From an uncultured Aquimarina sp. (GTDB lineage: Bacteria > Bacteroidota > Bacteroidia > Flavobacteriales > Flavobacteriaceae): a DNA stretch of 64,000 bases. Positions 47,381-56,247 of the stretch are shown here, piece after piece (within the stretch, counting starts at the first letter, position 1; every line of letters begins with the position of its first letter). The stretch covers positions 102,077 to 166,076 of the forward strand of contig CANMKK010000007.1 in the NCBI GenBank assembly GCA_947498455.1, given 5' to 3'. The notes below the pieces were generated by a model. The model ran no database searches. It saw nothing but the letters and a program-made list of their open reading frames with translations, and was not told the origin of the DNA. Both the position numbers and the translations under genes were made by a program.

Positions 47381-48160
47381 ATGAATGAATCCGAAGAAGC
47401 CATAGCATTAAGGATTATAATCATTGGTATGATCGTAATTTTTTTACTGTCATTATCCGTGATTATATTCTTTATCATATACCAACGGCGCTTGCTTGCC
47501 CAACAAAAAAAGCATCAAAAGATAGAATCTGATTATCAAAAGCAACTATTAAAGACTTCTATCATAAGTCAGGAAGAAGAACGTAGCAGAATTGCCAAAG
47601 AGTTACATGACGATGTTGGCGCAATGCTAACGACTACCAAGTTATATTTCGGGCAAATTAATACAGCGTTACCTCCCGATGAGCTCTCTGAAATCACAGA
47701 AAAAGTAAGTGGTTTTCTGGATGATACATTACAGAGTATACGCAGTATTTCAAAAGATTTAAGACCCGTAATCCTAGAAAAACTAGGACTTATTGAAGCC
47801 ATACAGAGTTTAGTGCAAACGATACAAGATTCGGGAAAAATAAAAATCTCATTTGATAATAATACTTCAGAAACAATTCCTCGCTCAAAAGAGCTCAATG
47901 TATATCGGATCATACAAGAATTGATTACCAATACTTTAAAACATGCAGAAGCGTCCACCATCCACATCGAATTAAAGAATGACAATGGAGTTTTTTTAAT
48001 TATCTATGAAGATGATGGAAAAGGACTGGAAAAGGAGAATTTGACCCTCAGAAAAGGACTAGGACTTAATAATATAGAAAGTAGATTATCCGTTCTCTCG
48101 GGAACCATTGATTTCCTTGAGAAAGAAAACGGAATGAAAGTACAACTCACCATCCCTTAA
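47381..48160 (+). CDS. Sensor histidine kinase, NarX/DesK type
   Basis: 259 residues. One membrane helix (11-34) with almost no extracellular part, then a HisKA_3 dimerisation domain with the phospho-acceptor His76 in AKELHDDVGAML, and a HATPase_c domain (N-box ELITNTLKHAEAS, then DDGKGL and GLGLNNIESRL). With no sensor domain of its own it probably reads its signal through a membrane partner such as the 46536 protein. The response regulator gene follows 11 bp later. Confidence 0.92.
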   Translation: MNESEEAIALRIIIIGMIVIFLLSLSVIIFFIIYQRRLLAQQKKHQKIESDYQKQLLKTSIISQEEERSRIAKELHDDVGAMLTTTKLYFGQINTALPPDELSEITEKVSGFLDDTLQSIRSISKDLRPVILEKLGLIEAIQSLVQTIQDSGKIKISFDNNTSETIPRSKELNVYRIIQELITNTLKHAEASTIHIELKNDNGVFLIIYEDDGKGLEKENLTLRKGLGLNNIESRLSVLSGTIDFLEKENGMKVQLTIP

Positions 48161-48171
48161 AACCCATTCGT

Positions 48172-48825
48172 ATGGAAACAATACAACTAGGATTAATAGA
48201 CGATCACACACTCTTTAGAGAAGGTATTAAATCTTTATTGAGTAAAATGACCAATATCGACTTGGTATTAGAAGCTGTGAATGGTAAACAATTGCTAGCC
48301 AAATTAAATAACATAGTACCGGATGTCATTTTATTAGATTTAGAAATGGAAGAAATGAACGGGGTAGATACTACTATAAAATTACATCAACTATACCCTA
48401 AGATGAAGATCATTATCCTAACCATGCATAAAGAAGAACGCATGATTTCTTATTTAATGGAAGTAGGAGCGCACGGTTATTTATTAAAAGATACGAATCA
48501 GAAAGAATTGGAAGAAGCCATACGATCTGTATATGAAAAGGGGTTCTATTTTAACGCATTTGTTTCTAATGCTTTATTAAAAGGGCTTAAAAGCAAAACT
48601 GATAAACCTCCTGTTATAGGAAAAGATTACCACCTTACCTCTAGAGAATTAGAAGTACTAGAATTAATAACTCAGGAAAAAACAACTTCAGAGATTGCGG
48701 AACAACTCTTCTTAAGTATACGCACTATAGAAGGGCATCGAAAAAACCTAACAACTAAATTAGGCGTTAAAAATACTGCCGGGGTAATTATAAAAGCAAT
48801 TAAGGAAAAGATAATTTCTGTGTAA
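48172..48825 (+). CDS. Response regulator, NarL/LuxR family
   Basis: 217 residues. Receiver domain with acidic pocket Asp10/Asp11, phospho-acceptor Asp56 in VILLDLEM and the switch Lys in YLLKDTN. A LuxR-type HTH follows at about 150-210 (LTSRELEVLELITQEKTTSEIAEQLFLSIRTIEGHRKNL). Cognate partner of the kinase encoded immediately upstream. Targets unknown; the nearest candidates are the flanking CPPTC operon and the decarboxylase gene. Confidence 0.94.
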   Translation: METIQLGLIDDHTLFREGIKSLLSKMTNIDLVLEAVNGKQLLAKLNNIVPDVILLDLEMEEMNGVDTTIKLHQLYPKMKIIILTMHKEERMISYLMEVGAHGYLLKDTNQKELEEAIRSVYEKGFYFNAFVSNALLKGLKSKTDKPPVIGKDYHLTSRELEVLELITQEKTTSEIAEQLFLSIRTIEGHRKNLTTKLGVKNTAGVIIKAIKEKIISV

Positions 48826-49118
48826 TCATATTACGGTTTTATTCCGTTGTTAATTATTGAAAATCAGGTATTTATACTTATAAAAAATTGTCGTTTTTTC
48901 TTTAAATTTATATACATTGAAGTGATCTTGACTTTTTTTATATGAGAGTTTCTGGTTTAAACTCCTTATTTCTTCTTTTTAGAATAACATAGCCTTGGTT
49001 AACAGAAGAATAAAAGCCAAGGTTACTTCAATACTTTTTTTGAACATAGAAAAGAAGGAATACCTCATTTCTTCTTATGAGTTGTACAAAATTTATAACC
49101 TATATAACTAATCAAACA

Positions 49119-50441
49119 ATGAGTAATTTAACCAACAAAGAAGTATCCAAAGCAACATTCGAGAGTACATATTCTAATCGATTTGGAGTTGTCACAGGAT
49201 ATGTAGCAAAGGATTTAGCCGCCATAGGAAAATGGCTAAGTGATTTGTCTCAAAAAGCTAAAGAGGCATATAGTAACGAGCCTTTCCAGCCATCTGTAGA
49301 AGCGATGCGAATACTACTCGAAGAAAATTATCAACTAAGAGAGCAAGTAAACATCATGATCAAAGAAGGGCTAGTAGTTCATAGAATCTATGAACCAAAC
49401 GCTACCTATGGTATCGAAACAATTAATGATATGCTTATTGCGCTAAATTATATTATACAAAGAGCTCCAAAATTTGAACCGAATGTAGATCATTCTGCAT
49501 TCCCCATGTCTGGATTGTTTGTATATATGATGGCCACTCCAGCCGGTTGGGACGTTTTTAGAAATACTGAGTTCAATATATCCCTTGCCAATATTCTTAA
49601 AGAGTGGTGTGCTTTCTTGGATTCTCCCGCTTCGCTAAACGTTATTACAACTGATCCGGATGGTTGGTTATCTCCAGCATCTGTGATTAAAAATAATCTT
49701 ACCCAGTTTGTAACAAATTCGGATATGTTAGAAGATCCTATTCATTGGAGTTTTACATCTTATAATGATTTCTTTCATCGCCAGATCATCCCGATTTGTC
49801 GTCCGATTGATGGAAGAGGGAATGATAATGTCATAGTATCTTCCAATGACGGAACGGTGTATCGCATAGCCGAAAATGTAAAAAGAGAAGATGATTTTGA
49901 GCTAAAAAGTCAGCCGTATTCATTAGTTCAGATGTTGGATAACAATTTTGTAGATGATTTTGTGGGAGGTACCGTGCTACAAACCTTTCTTAGTGGAAAC
50001 GACTATCATCGCTGGCGTGCTCCTATCTCGGGGAAAGTAATCAAAGCAGAGGTTGTTCCCGGGTTTATGTTTAGTGAATTGCTGTCCGAAGGTTTTGATC
50101 CTTCTGCTGGTACCGAATCCCAAGGTTACGAAGCCAATGTAAATACAAGAGGATTGGTATTTATAGAAAGTGATAATAAAGCTATAGGAAAGGTATGTGT
50201 CATTCCAATCGGAATTACTGAAATATCATCTATTAGTTTGGATATAAAAGAAGGTGATTATGTCGAAAAAGGACAAGAAATCGGAAGATTTAGCTATGGA
50301 GGATCCAGTATGTGCCTTGTATTCCAGAAAGATGCTATCAAACAATTTACCGTGGTAAATCCCAAGAAAGGAGTTAATTCTGATGATGGGCCGTATGTAC
50401 GGGTTAATGCTCAGATTGCAATAGCAAACACACTTTCTTAG
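49119..50441 (+). CDS. Phosphatidylserine decarboxylase-family protein, PsiD-like
   Basis: 440 residues from the ATG at 49119; an in-frame ATG at 49077 would add 14 residues but has a poor upstream context. The C-terminal third is the pyruvoyl-dependent decarboxylase fold, with VSSNDGTVYRI, the catalytic His in SGNDYHRWRAPISG (near 301) and the self-cleavage site GGSS in FSYGGSSMCLVF in place of the usual LGST. The N-terminal 150 residues form an extra helical domain like the one in fungal PsiD and related proteins. The substrate may therefore be an amino acid rather than phosphatidylserine. No membrane helix. Confidence 0.82.
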   Translation: MSNLTNKEVSKATFESTYSNRFGVVTGYVAKDLAAIGKWLSDLSQKAKEAYSNEPFQPSVEAMRILLEENYQLREQVNIMIKEGLVVHRIYEPNATYGIETINDMLIALNYIIQRAPKFEPNVDHSAFPMSGLFVYMMATPAGWDVFRNTEFNISLANILKEWCAFLDSPASLNVITTDPDGWLSPASVIKNNLTQFVTNSDMLEDPIHWSFTSYNDFFHRQIIPICRPIDGRGNDNVIVSSNDGTVYRIAENVKREDDFELKSQPYSLVQMLDNNFVDDFVGGTVLQTFLSGNDYHRWRAPISGKVIKAEVVPGFMFSELLSEGFDPSAGTESQGYEANVNTRGLVFIESDNKAIGKVCVIPIGITEISSISLDIKEGDYVEKGQEIGRFSYGGSSMCLVFQKDAIKQFTVVNPKKGVNSDDGPYVRVNAQIAIANTLS

Positions 50442-50456
50442 TTTTTGTATAAAAAA

Positions 50457-50489
50457 AGACCTGTCGGGCTTCAAAAACCGGACAGGTCT
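50457..50489 (+). terminator. Hairpin terminator, second related copy
   Basis: AGACCTGTCGG and CCGGACAGGTCT form the stem, 16 bp after the decarboxylase stop. The outer stem AGACCTGTC/GACAGGTCT equals that at 47245-47277. The T-run on the plus strand is weak; on the minus strand seven T follow, so it probably also serves the convergent gene ending at 50524. Confidence 0.65.
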
Positions 50490-50523
50490 ATATATTATGG
50501 TATAAGTTTATCTCTATATATAA

Positions 50524-51114
50524 TTACAAGTGCTTTCCTTTTTCCCAACCATGTTTACCTAGATATTTTTCTCCAGATTCTATAGCTCCTTCTTCTACAG
50601 TAGTTCCCATGGAGTCGTTCCATCTATTAAGATATCCAAATAAGGAAATAACCCCTAACATTTCTACAATCTCTCCTTCATCCCAATACATATGCAGTTC
50701 TTTTTGGATGGCATCATCGACAGCATTAGGCACCACAGAAGCTGCCAGAGAAAAATCCAGTGCAGCACGTTCTGCATCACTAAATGCCGGATGTGTTTTA
50801 TATTCCCAGATATTGTCTAATTGTTCTTGTTCTGCCCCATAACGCTCGGCAGCACGAATCGCATGCGCCTGGCAATAACGACATCCTGTGGCGTTACTAC
50901 TTACCCATGCTATCATCCTTTTTAATGCAGAAGTAACCCTTCCTTCATTCGTCATCACCGCTTTATTAAGATTGATAAAAGCTTTAGAAATCGCTGGTCT
51001 TCTTTGCATCGTTAAAACTGAATTCGGACAAAAGCCCAATGTTTCATTAAAGAATTCTGCCAATTCTTTGGTTTCTGTATCATATTCTACGGATAACGGT
51101 GTTACTAATGGCAT
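50524..51114 (-). CDS. Carboxymuconolactone decarboxylase/AhpD-like peroxidase-related protein
   Basis: 196 residues. The redox motif Cys78-Arg-Tyr-Cys81 followed by His84 (CRYCQAHAIRAAERYG) is that of AhpD-type alkylhydroperoxidase proteins within the CMD family. Those reduce peroxides through the CxxC pair. All-helical, cytosolic and monocistronic. The exact substrate is unknown. Confidence 0.85.
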   Translation of the reverse strand: MPLVTPLSVEYDTETKELAEFFNETLGFCPNSVLTMQRRPAISKAFINLNKAVMTNEGRVTSALKRMIAWVSSNATGCRYCQAHAIRAAERYGAEQEQLDNIWEYKTHPAFSDAERAALDFSLAASVVPNAVDDAIQKELHMYWDEGEIVEMLGVISLFGYLNRWNDSMGTTVEEGAIESGEKYLGKHGWEKGKHL

Positions 51115-51239
51115 GCTTGCGTGTTATTTTTTTAAGTTTAAAAAGTATAGCAAAATACAAAACTAATCTCAAAGAAAAACGACTCAGAATGTTTTTGTAC
51201 TTTGGTTTTTTTTTTAAATAATTTGGAATTACCGAACAC

Positions 51240-52925
51240 ATGAGATGGACCCTAAAGCCTAAACCAGAAACTTTATTAGTAGATAACCTAGCCAAGGCTT
51301 TACATATTGATCCAGTCATTGCTTCTTTATTAGTGCAGCGCGGAATTACAAATTATGACCAGGCTAAACATTTTTTTAGACCCTCACTAGAGGATTTACA
51401 TGATCCTTTCTCTATGAAAGATATGGATAAAGCAGTGGTCAGAATAGAAAAAGCAATTCTGGAGCAGGAAAATATAATGGTTTATGGTGATTATGATGTG
51501 GATGGAACAACTTCTGTAGCGTTACTATCCTCATATCTCGAAACCAGATCTTCTCAAGTAACTACATATATCCCTGACAGGTATAAAGAAGGGTACGGTA
51601 TATCATACCAAGGTATCGATTATGCATCAGACAATGATATTTCCCTAATTATCGCATTGGATTGTGGTATTAAAGCACTAGAAAAAATTGCTTATGCCAC
51701 CTCAAAAGGTATCGATTTTATCATCTGTGACCATCATCGACCTGGTGATGAAATTCCTAATGCTGTGGCTGTTTTAGATCCTAAACGAAACGATTGTGAA
51801 TATCCCTATAAGGAACTATGTGGATGCGGAGTAGGATTTAAATTAATTCAGGCACTTGCAGAACAACAAGGACTAACAATACATGATTTACTGCCCTATT
51901 TAGATCTTGTCGCCACTGCTATTGCTGCTGATATTGTTCCGATTACAGGAGAAAATCGAGTACTGGCATATTATGGGCTGCAAGTAATTAACCAAAACCC
52001 GCGAATAGGCTTTAGCGCATTGCTTGATCAGGTAAAAAAAGAAACATTAACCATTACAGATGTAGTATTCATCATTGCGCCAAGAATTAATGCTGCTGGA
52101 AGAATGAAACATGGATTACACGCGGTTCATCTTCTTAAAGAAAAAAATCTGGAAGTAGCACTACAGTATGCTTCTGAGATAGAACACTATAATAGTGATA
52201 GGAAAGATGCTGATAAAAGGATAACAGAAGAAGCCCTAACACAGATAACCAATAATCAAGAAGTGAATAAGTATACTACTGTAGTATATAAAGAAGATTG
52301 GCATAAAGGTGTTATCGGTATTGTTGCGTCCCGTCTCACAGAAACCTATTACAGACCCACATTAGTTTTTACAAAAAGTGGAGAAAAACTGGCTGCTTCT
52401 GCCAGATCGGTAAAAGGGTTTGATGTGTATGATGCATTACATGCTTGCTCAGATCATATCGAGCAATTCGGAGGGCATAAATACGCAGCCGGTCTAACTT
52501 TATTAGAGGAACAATATGAGCAATTCAAACAAAAATTTGAGGAAGTAGTTTCATCTACTATTGATAAAAAATTACTGACTCCAGAGATACAAATTGATGC
52601 TGTTTTAGAATTAGATCAAATTACGCCTAAGTTCTTTAGGATATTAAAACAATTTGGCCCGTTCGGTCCGGGAAATATGACTCCTGTATTTATAACCGAA
52701 AATGTAAAGGATACAGGATATGGAAGATGTGTTGGCGCAGATGAAAAACATCTAAAATGTAAGGTGCAAAAAAATAACATCGCAATCGATGCTATAGGTT
52801 TTAGCCTGGGATCAAAACATAACCTTATTACTAATAATCAAAAGTTTAAAGTCGCATACTCCATCGATGAAAATGAATGGAATGGAGAAGTTACGCTTCA
52901 ATTAAAGTTAAAAGATATATTGTGA
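51240..52925 (+). CDS. recJ: Single-stranded-DNA-specific exonuclease RecJ
   Basis: 561 residues, 5'-3' exonuclease of recombination and mismatch repair. DHH-family motifs: YGDYDVDGTTS near 84, ALDCGIK near 140, the DHH signature ICDHHRPGDE near 162, DLVATAIAADIVP near 222, and the DHHA1 domain with GRMKHGLHAV and FGGHKYAAG near 415. A C-terminal OB-like region completes the protein. Confidence 0.96.
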   Translation: MRWTLKPKPETLLVDNLAKALHIDPVIASLLVQRGITNYDQAKHFFRPSLEDLHDPFSMKDMDKAVVRIEKAILEQENIMVYGDYDVDGTTSVALLSSYLETRSSQVTTYIPDRYKEGYGISYQGIDYASDNDISLIIALDCGIKALEKIAYATSKGIDFIICDHHRPGDEIPNAVAVLDPKRNDCEYPYKELCGCGVGFKLIQALAEQQGLTIHDLLPYLDLVATAIAADIVPITGENRVLAYYGLQVINQNPRIGFSALLDQVKKETLTITDVVFIIAPRINAAGRMKHGLHAVHLLKEKNLEVALQYASEIEHYNSDRKDADKRITEEALTQITNNQEVNKYTTVVYKEDWHKGVIGIVASRLTETYYRPTLVFTKSGEKLAASARSVKGFDVYDALHACSDHIEQFGGHKYAAGLTLLEEQYEQFKQKFEEVVSSTIDKKLLTPEIQIDAVLELDQITPKFFRILKQFGPFGPGNMTPVFITENVKDTGYGRCVGADEKHLKCKVQKNNIAIDAIGFSLGSKHNLITNNQKFKVAYSIDENEWNGEVTLQLKLKDIL

Positions 52926-52982
52926 TTTTATTTAGAATAATTCTAAATAGTTTATTATTTTTGAAGTAAATAAAGATTCAGG

Positions 52983-53336
52983 ATGAACACTATTGATAGA
53001 ATTTACAGTAATACGTTTGGTATTTCTTTCTTTTGGAAAAAAGACACAGACGTTGCGATTCCTAAAATACAGTTGGTATTTCGGGATATTGGTTTTTTGC
53101 TCACACTCAATGAATTGAAGGATTTTTCTAATTCCTGTAGCATAGCAATAGCGTCTCAATGTTGTGATCAGTGTATTAATTATACGAATTGTAAATCTTT
53201 GCTCCTTCGTACTCCCTCCGAAAAAATTGATCTTGCCGTTAATAAAAATGAATTGGATCAGATTCAGGAATTAATTAATGGCACTATTTTTAGGTTAGAG
53301 CTTAAGGATTGGGTTAAAAATACAAGTCTTAATTAA
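52983..53336 (+). CDS. Small cysteine-containing hypothetical protein (DUF6686-like?)
   Basis: 117 residues, no signal peptide or membrane helix. A Cys cluster (CCDQCINYTNC, residues about 60-70) could bind metal. The C-terminal part (RTPSEKIDLAVNKNELDQIQELI) resembles small Flavobacterial proteins annotated as DUF6686, but the match is from memory of pattern only. It starts 57 bp after recJ and is convergent with, and 1 bp from, the next gene. Confidence 0.65.
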   Translation: MNTIDRIYSNTFGISFFWKKDTDVAIPKIQLVFRDIGFLLTLNELKDFSNSCSIAIASQCCDQCINYTNCKSLLLRTPSEKIDLAVNKNELDQIQELINGTIFRLELKDWVKNTSLN

Positions 53337-53337
53337 A

Positions 53338-54273
53338 TCATTTAAGAAATTCCAGAATTCTATAAGCGACTTCCTCGGCTTTTGTTTCTTGAATAAAATG
53401 TTTTTCGTCAATCAAATGAATATCTCCTTCTTCAATTTTTAGTGCATTGACAACTTTCGATTGTTGTGGCGTCCATTGTAACATCGTATCATGAATTCCC
53501 CAAATTACGGCTACGGGTATATCCATGTTTTCAAAAATTAGCGAATAATCCGGAAAATAATTACACGTTCTGGTAAAAAAGTAATACATCGCATCTGTTT
53601 TTCCCTCTAACAATGGTGTTTTATAGCCTTCGATATCTAATTCATTCAGTTTATTTTCTTTAAGGCCTTCTTTAAACAGACCTTTGAGCAATGCATTTGT
53701 AGTAACCCCATTACGATAAGACCACATTGCTGCCTTAGCCGCCGGACCCGGACTAAATCGTATTGGAGGATAGAAACCTTCTTCATAAATCAACGTATTT
53801 AGTACAATTAATTCTTCTATTCTTTTGGGGGCTTGCTTTATCAGTTCCCAGGTCCAGATACCGCCTACATCATGCATTACATGGGACCAATACTCTATAC
53901 CCAGACCATCCATAAGTTCTAGAATTCTTTTGGCATGCTCTTTTTCACTATAAATCTTATATCCTTCTGGGGCATCACTAGAACCATATCCTAGCATATC
54001 CGGTACAATCACTCTAAACCCACCTGCTACTAATGGGTCTATCATTTTTCTATATAACCAACCAGAAGTAGGAATCCCATGTAATAATAAAATAACCGGA
54101 CCATTTCCTTTATCTATATATTTTATCAAACCATTCTTAACAGGGAAAGATTGTTGTTGCGCTCTAAACTCTGAATAGGTTATTTGTCCTTTTCTTATTT
54201 TTGTGCTTTGATAAGGTTTACATCCCACAAAAAATACTCCAACCAGGAATAATAAAGAAAGTTTTTTTATCAT
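53338..54273 (-). CDS. Alpha/beta hydrolase, lipoprotein, haloalkane dehalogenase/epoxide hydrolase-like
   Basis: 311 residues. Lipobox FVGC (Cys18). HGIP (65-68) forms the oxyanion hole, and the nucleophile position reads HDVGG with Asp135 instead of Ser, as in haloalkane dehalogenases and epoxide hydrolases. The acid lies in the WGIHDTM region and the catalytic His in DEKHFIQE near 298. Activity is not certain from motifs alone. The lipid anchor is unusual for this branch. Monocistronic. Confidence 0.82.
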   Translation of the reverse strand: MIKKLSLLFLVGVFFVGCKPYQSTKIRKGQITYSEFRAQQQSFPVKNGLIKYIDKGNGPVILLLHGIPTSGWLYRKMIDPLVAGGFRVIVPDMLGYGSSDAPEGYKIYSEKEHAKRILELMDGLGIEYWSHVMHDVGGIWTWELIKQAPKRIEELIVLNTLIYEEGFYPPIRFSPGPAAKAAMWSYRNGVTTNALLKGLFKEGLKENKLNELDIEGYKTPLLEGKTDAMYYFFTRTCNYFPDYSLIFENMDIPVAVIWGIHDTMLQWTPQQSKVVNALKIEEGDIHLIDEKHFIQETKAEEVAYRILEFLK

Positions 54274-54530
54274 TTTATATCTTTTATCTTAGAGACTATA
54301 CTACGGCCAACTTAAGCATAAGGATATACTTAATTATTTTTAATAAGGTAGGGATTCACGTATGATTATTTGGAGGTAGGCAATTTACTTAAAATCATTT
54401 TCTCTTACTATTCATTTTAAAGAATAGTTATCAAATCTGTGATTTTGTTTATTTTTCAATCTAACACCAAATCCCCCTAAAATTAAGCAAAAATCTCGAT
54501 CAATTTCTGCATAATAAAGTGTTTTGACAC

Positions 54531-54983
54531 CTAAAATATTCTTTCTATTGTAAAATCTTTATGATTAAAACTACAGATATCGCCTACTTTTTTACCAATT
54601 AATAGCTTACCGATGGGTGTATTGGTTGCAATCGCATAATATGACTTATTATCTATATTAATTTCTCCTATAGAGATACTTAAAAAATAAACGCCCTGAG
54701 AAGTTTCTACCAGGCTTCCTAATCGTACTACATCAGATGAAAGTAAAATATTGACCTTAGACAAAATTTCCTGTAATTTTTGCACTTCGGCTAATTGAGC
54801 TCCTGATTTTTCTCTTTCTAATTGAAGCATGGCCCTTCCTGTTTCGTGCTTATCACCAGCACTACTTTTGGTTTCAGAATTTAATGATTCCTGTATACTC
54901 GCTATTCTTTCCTGGATATGTCTCTGTCTATTTTCTACAAACTTTTCACAGTGACTATATAAATCTTCTTTTATTGTCTTCAA
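54531..54983 (-). CDS. GreA/GreB-like elongation factor homologue
   Basis: 150 residues: an N-terminal helical coiled region (about 1-75, AGDKHETGRAMLQLEREK) and a C-terminal FKBP-like domain (VRLGSLVETSQGVYFLSISIGEI, TPIGKLLIGKKVGDI). This matches the GreA C-terminal pattern SPLGxALLGKxVGD. It could act at the RNA polymerase secondary channel. Similar Flavobacterial proteins are sometimes labelled 3-oxoacyl-ACP synthase, which this sequence does not support. Confidence 0.75.
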   Translation of the reverse strand: MKTIKEDLYSHCEKFVENRQRHIQERIASIQESLNSETKSSAGDKHETGRAMLQLEREKSGAQLAEVQKLQEILSKVNILLSSDVVRLGSLVETSQGVYFLSISIGEINIDNKSYYAIATNTPIGKLLIGKKVGDICSFNHKDFTIERIF

Positions 54984-55193
54984 CGAATATGATGGTTGTG
55001 ATTTTCGAGATAAATATAACCAATGATCCTATAATACCAATTATGAATACTCCATGATCCTATCTAAGAACAAAAGAAAGTAACTTGAGAACAAGCTACT
55101 TTCTAATAAGTATAAAGAAATAATTAAAATATATTTGGGCATGATACCCAGTTAATATCAATTATAAGCTATAACGAACTTATAATTGGTATT

Positions 55194-55217
55194 ATACGAT
55201 TTACGTATAAATCGTAT
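55194..55217. repeat. Dispersed palindromic element, copy 3 (short)
   Basis: 24 bp: ATACGATTTA, four bases, TAAATCGTAT. It is the two outer arms of copy 2 (35077-35158) with the whole interior missing, as if the element had collapsed by internal deletion. Preceded by a second inverted repeat. Confidence 0.6.
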
Positions 55218-55305
55218 TAGATATGCTTATTATAACTTCAGAATAACCTACATTACTATATTCGAAATATTAATATCCACATCTAGCAGCTAATCTTGTT
55301 TAATA

Positions 55306-55345
55306 AAAACCTTCCTAAAATACTATGAGATTTAAGGAAGGTTTT
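55306..55345 (-). terminator. Hairpin terminator downstream of the 159-residue hypothetical gene
   Basis: AAAACCTTCCT (55306-55316) pairs with AGGAAGGTTTT (55335-55345) and the stem extends inward with a mismatch. No plus-strand gene precedes it, so it probably ends minus-strand transcription from 55574-56053, about 230 bp away. Confidence 0.6.
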
Positions 55346-55573
55346 GGGTATTTAATTCTACAATATGACGATATTGAAAAGAATTCGATACTTGCTTTGG
55401 AGTTGCATCATTTATACTTTAAATTCTAGAAATGTATCATCAAAAAATGATATTCTCCAGACTACTTTTTTCATCATTAAACATCTAGGCTTCTATTATA
55501 TAACAATATACTATGGTTTAACCCTACCCCTATTTCTGTTTTTTTTTAATTATTGTCCAAATAAACCCTAAAA

Positions 55574-56053
55574 TTAAGCTAATTCTAAAAGTAAGAGTGT
55601 TTTGGTAATAGTATCTTTTTTTGCGATGGGGTAGTTGCTTAAAAACTGGGCAACTTCTTTTTCTAAAGCAGTGTTATGAACCTGTTCCATTAGGTTCTTT
55701 TTATTTAGTTTTAGTAATTCTAAGGGAGCATATTTGGTTTTAAAATAATAGGTGGTATAGGGATACCAACGGCCCAATCCTCTTTTTACTTCTTTATAGA
55801 TATGGATCCACTCATTAGATCCTATCAATTCACAAAAATTACCATTGGATAGGATGGTAAACTGAAACAGATCAATATCTTTTTGATGATCGATATCCGA
55901 TATGATGATCTTTTTTAGATGTTCACTTTGTAGTGGATTGTTGGCATAAAAAAGAAGAATCTCCATTTTATGGAGCAGATCAAAGACTTCGATTTTTTGC
56001 ATCCCATCGAAATGGCTCATAATCCTATATAATAATTGTTGTTCTTGTTTCAT
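55574..56053 (-). CDS. Hypothetical protein, 159 residues
   Basis: Not recognised. Cytosolic, no signal peptide or membrane helix, mixed alpha/beta with aromatic stretch GRWYPYTTYYFKTKY near residue 94 and a helical C-terminus. Its upstream region and first 12 codons are duplicated at 58550-58590, in front of an unrelated broken frame. Flanked by other orphan genes on the same strand. Confidence 0.65.
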   Translation of the reverse strand: MKQEQQLLYRIMSHFDGMQKIEVFDLLHKMEILLFYANNPLQSEHLKKIIISDIDHQKDIDLFQFTILSNGNFCELIGSNEWIHIYKEVKRGLGRWYPYTTYYFKTKYAPLELLKLNKKNLMEQVHNTALEKEVAQFLSNYPIAKKDTITKTLLLLELA

Positions 56054-56247
56054 TGTTTTTTTAGTTAGTATTGAGCGGCTAGTATGGAGTAGTTAGAGAT
56101 TGTTAGATGATTGAAATAACAGCATAACTCGTATTTTGCTCCATCGTTTTATAGAGATATAACTTTCCTAAGTGTTCCATAAGTCATTATTGGCTAATCC
56201 TTATTGTTAAACATCCGTTTAGTGGATCGAGCTTAGGAAAGTATATT

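Larger units (their letters stand above)
54984..55573. other. 590-bp intergenic region with hairpins and a palindromic element
   Basis: No supported gene. Contents: a 13-bp stem at 55076-55088/55093-55105 (AGAAAGTAaCTTG with its complement), an inverted repeat CAATTATAAG/CTTATAATTG around 55159-55188, palindromic element copy 3 (55194-55217) and a terminator hairpin (55306-55345). A 68-codon plus-strand frame at 55365-55571 has no homology or context. Confidence 0.6.

Noticed and set aside
54531..54983. Label 3-oxoacyl-ACP synthase used for similar proteins
   Set aside because: No ketosynthase fold or Cys-His-Asn set fits in 150 residues; the sequence has the GreA-like C-terminal pattern instead.
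55365..55571. 68-codon plus-strand frame in the 55 kb intergenic region
   Set aside because: Unusual composition, no known motif, begins right after a terminator hairpin and is followed by a convergent gene; not supportable as coding.
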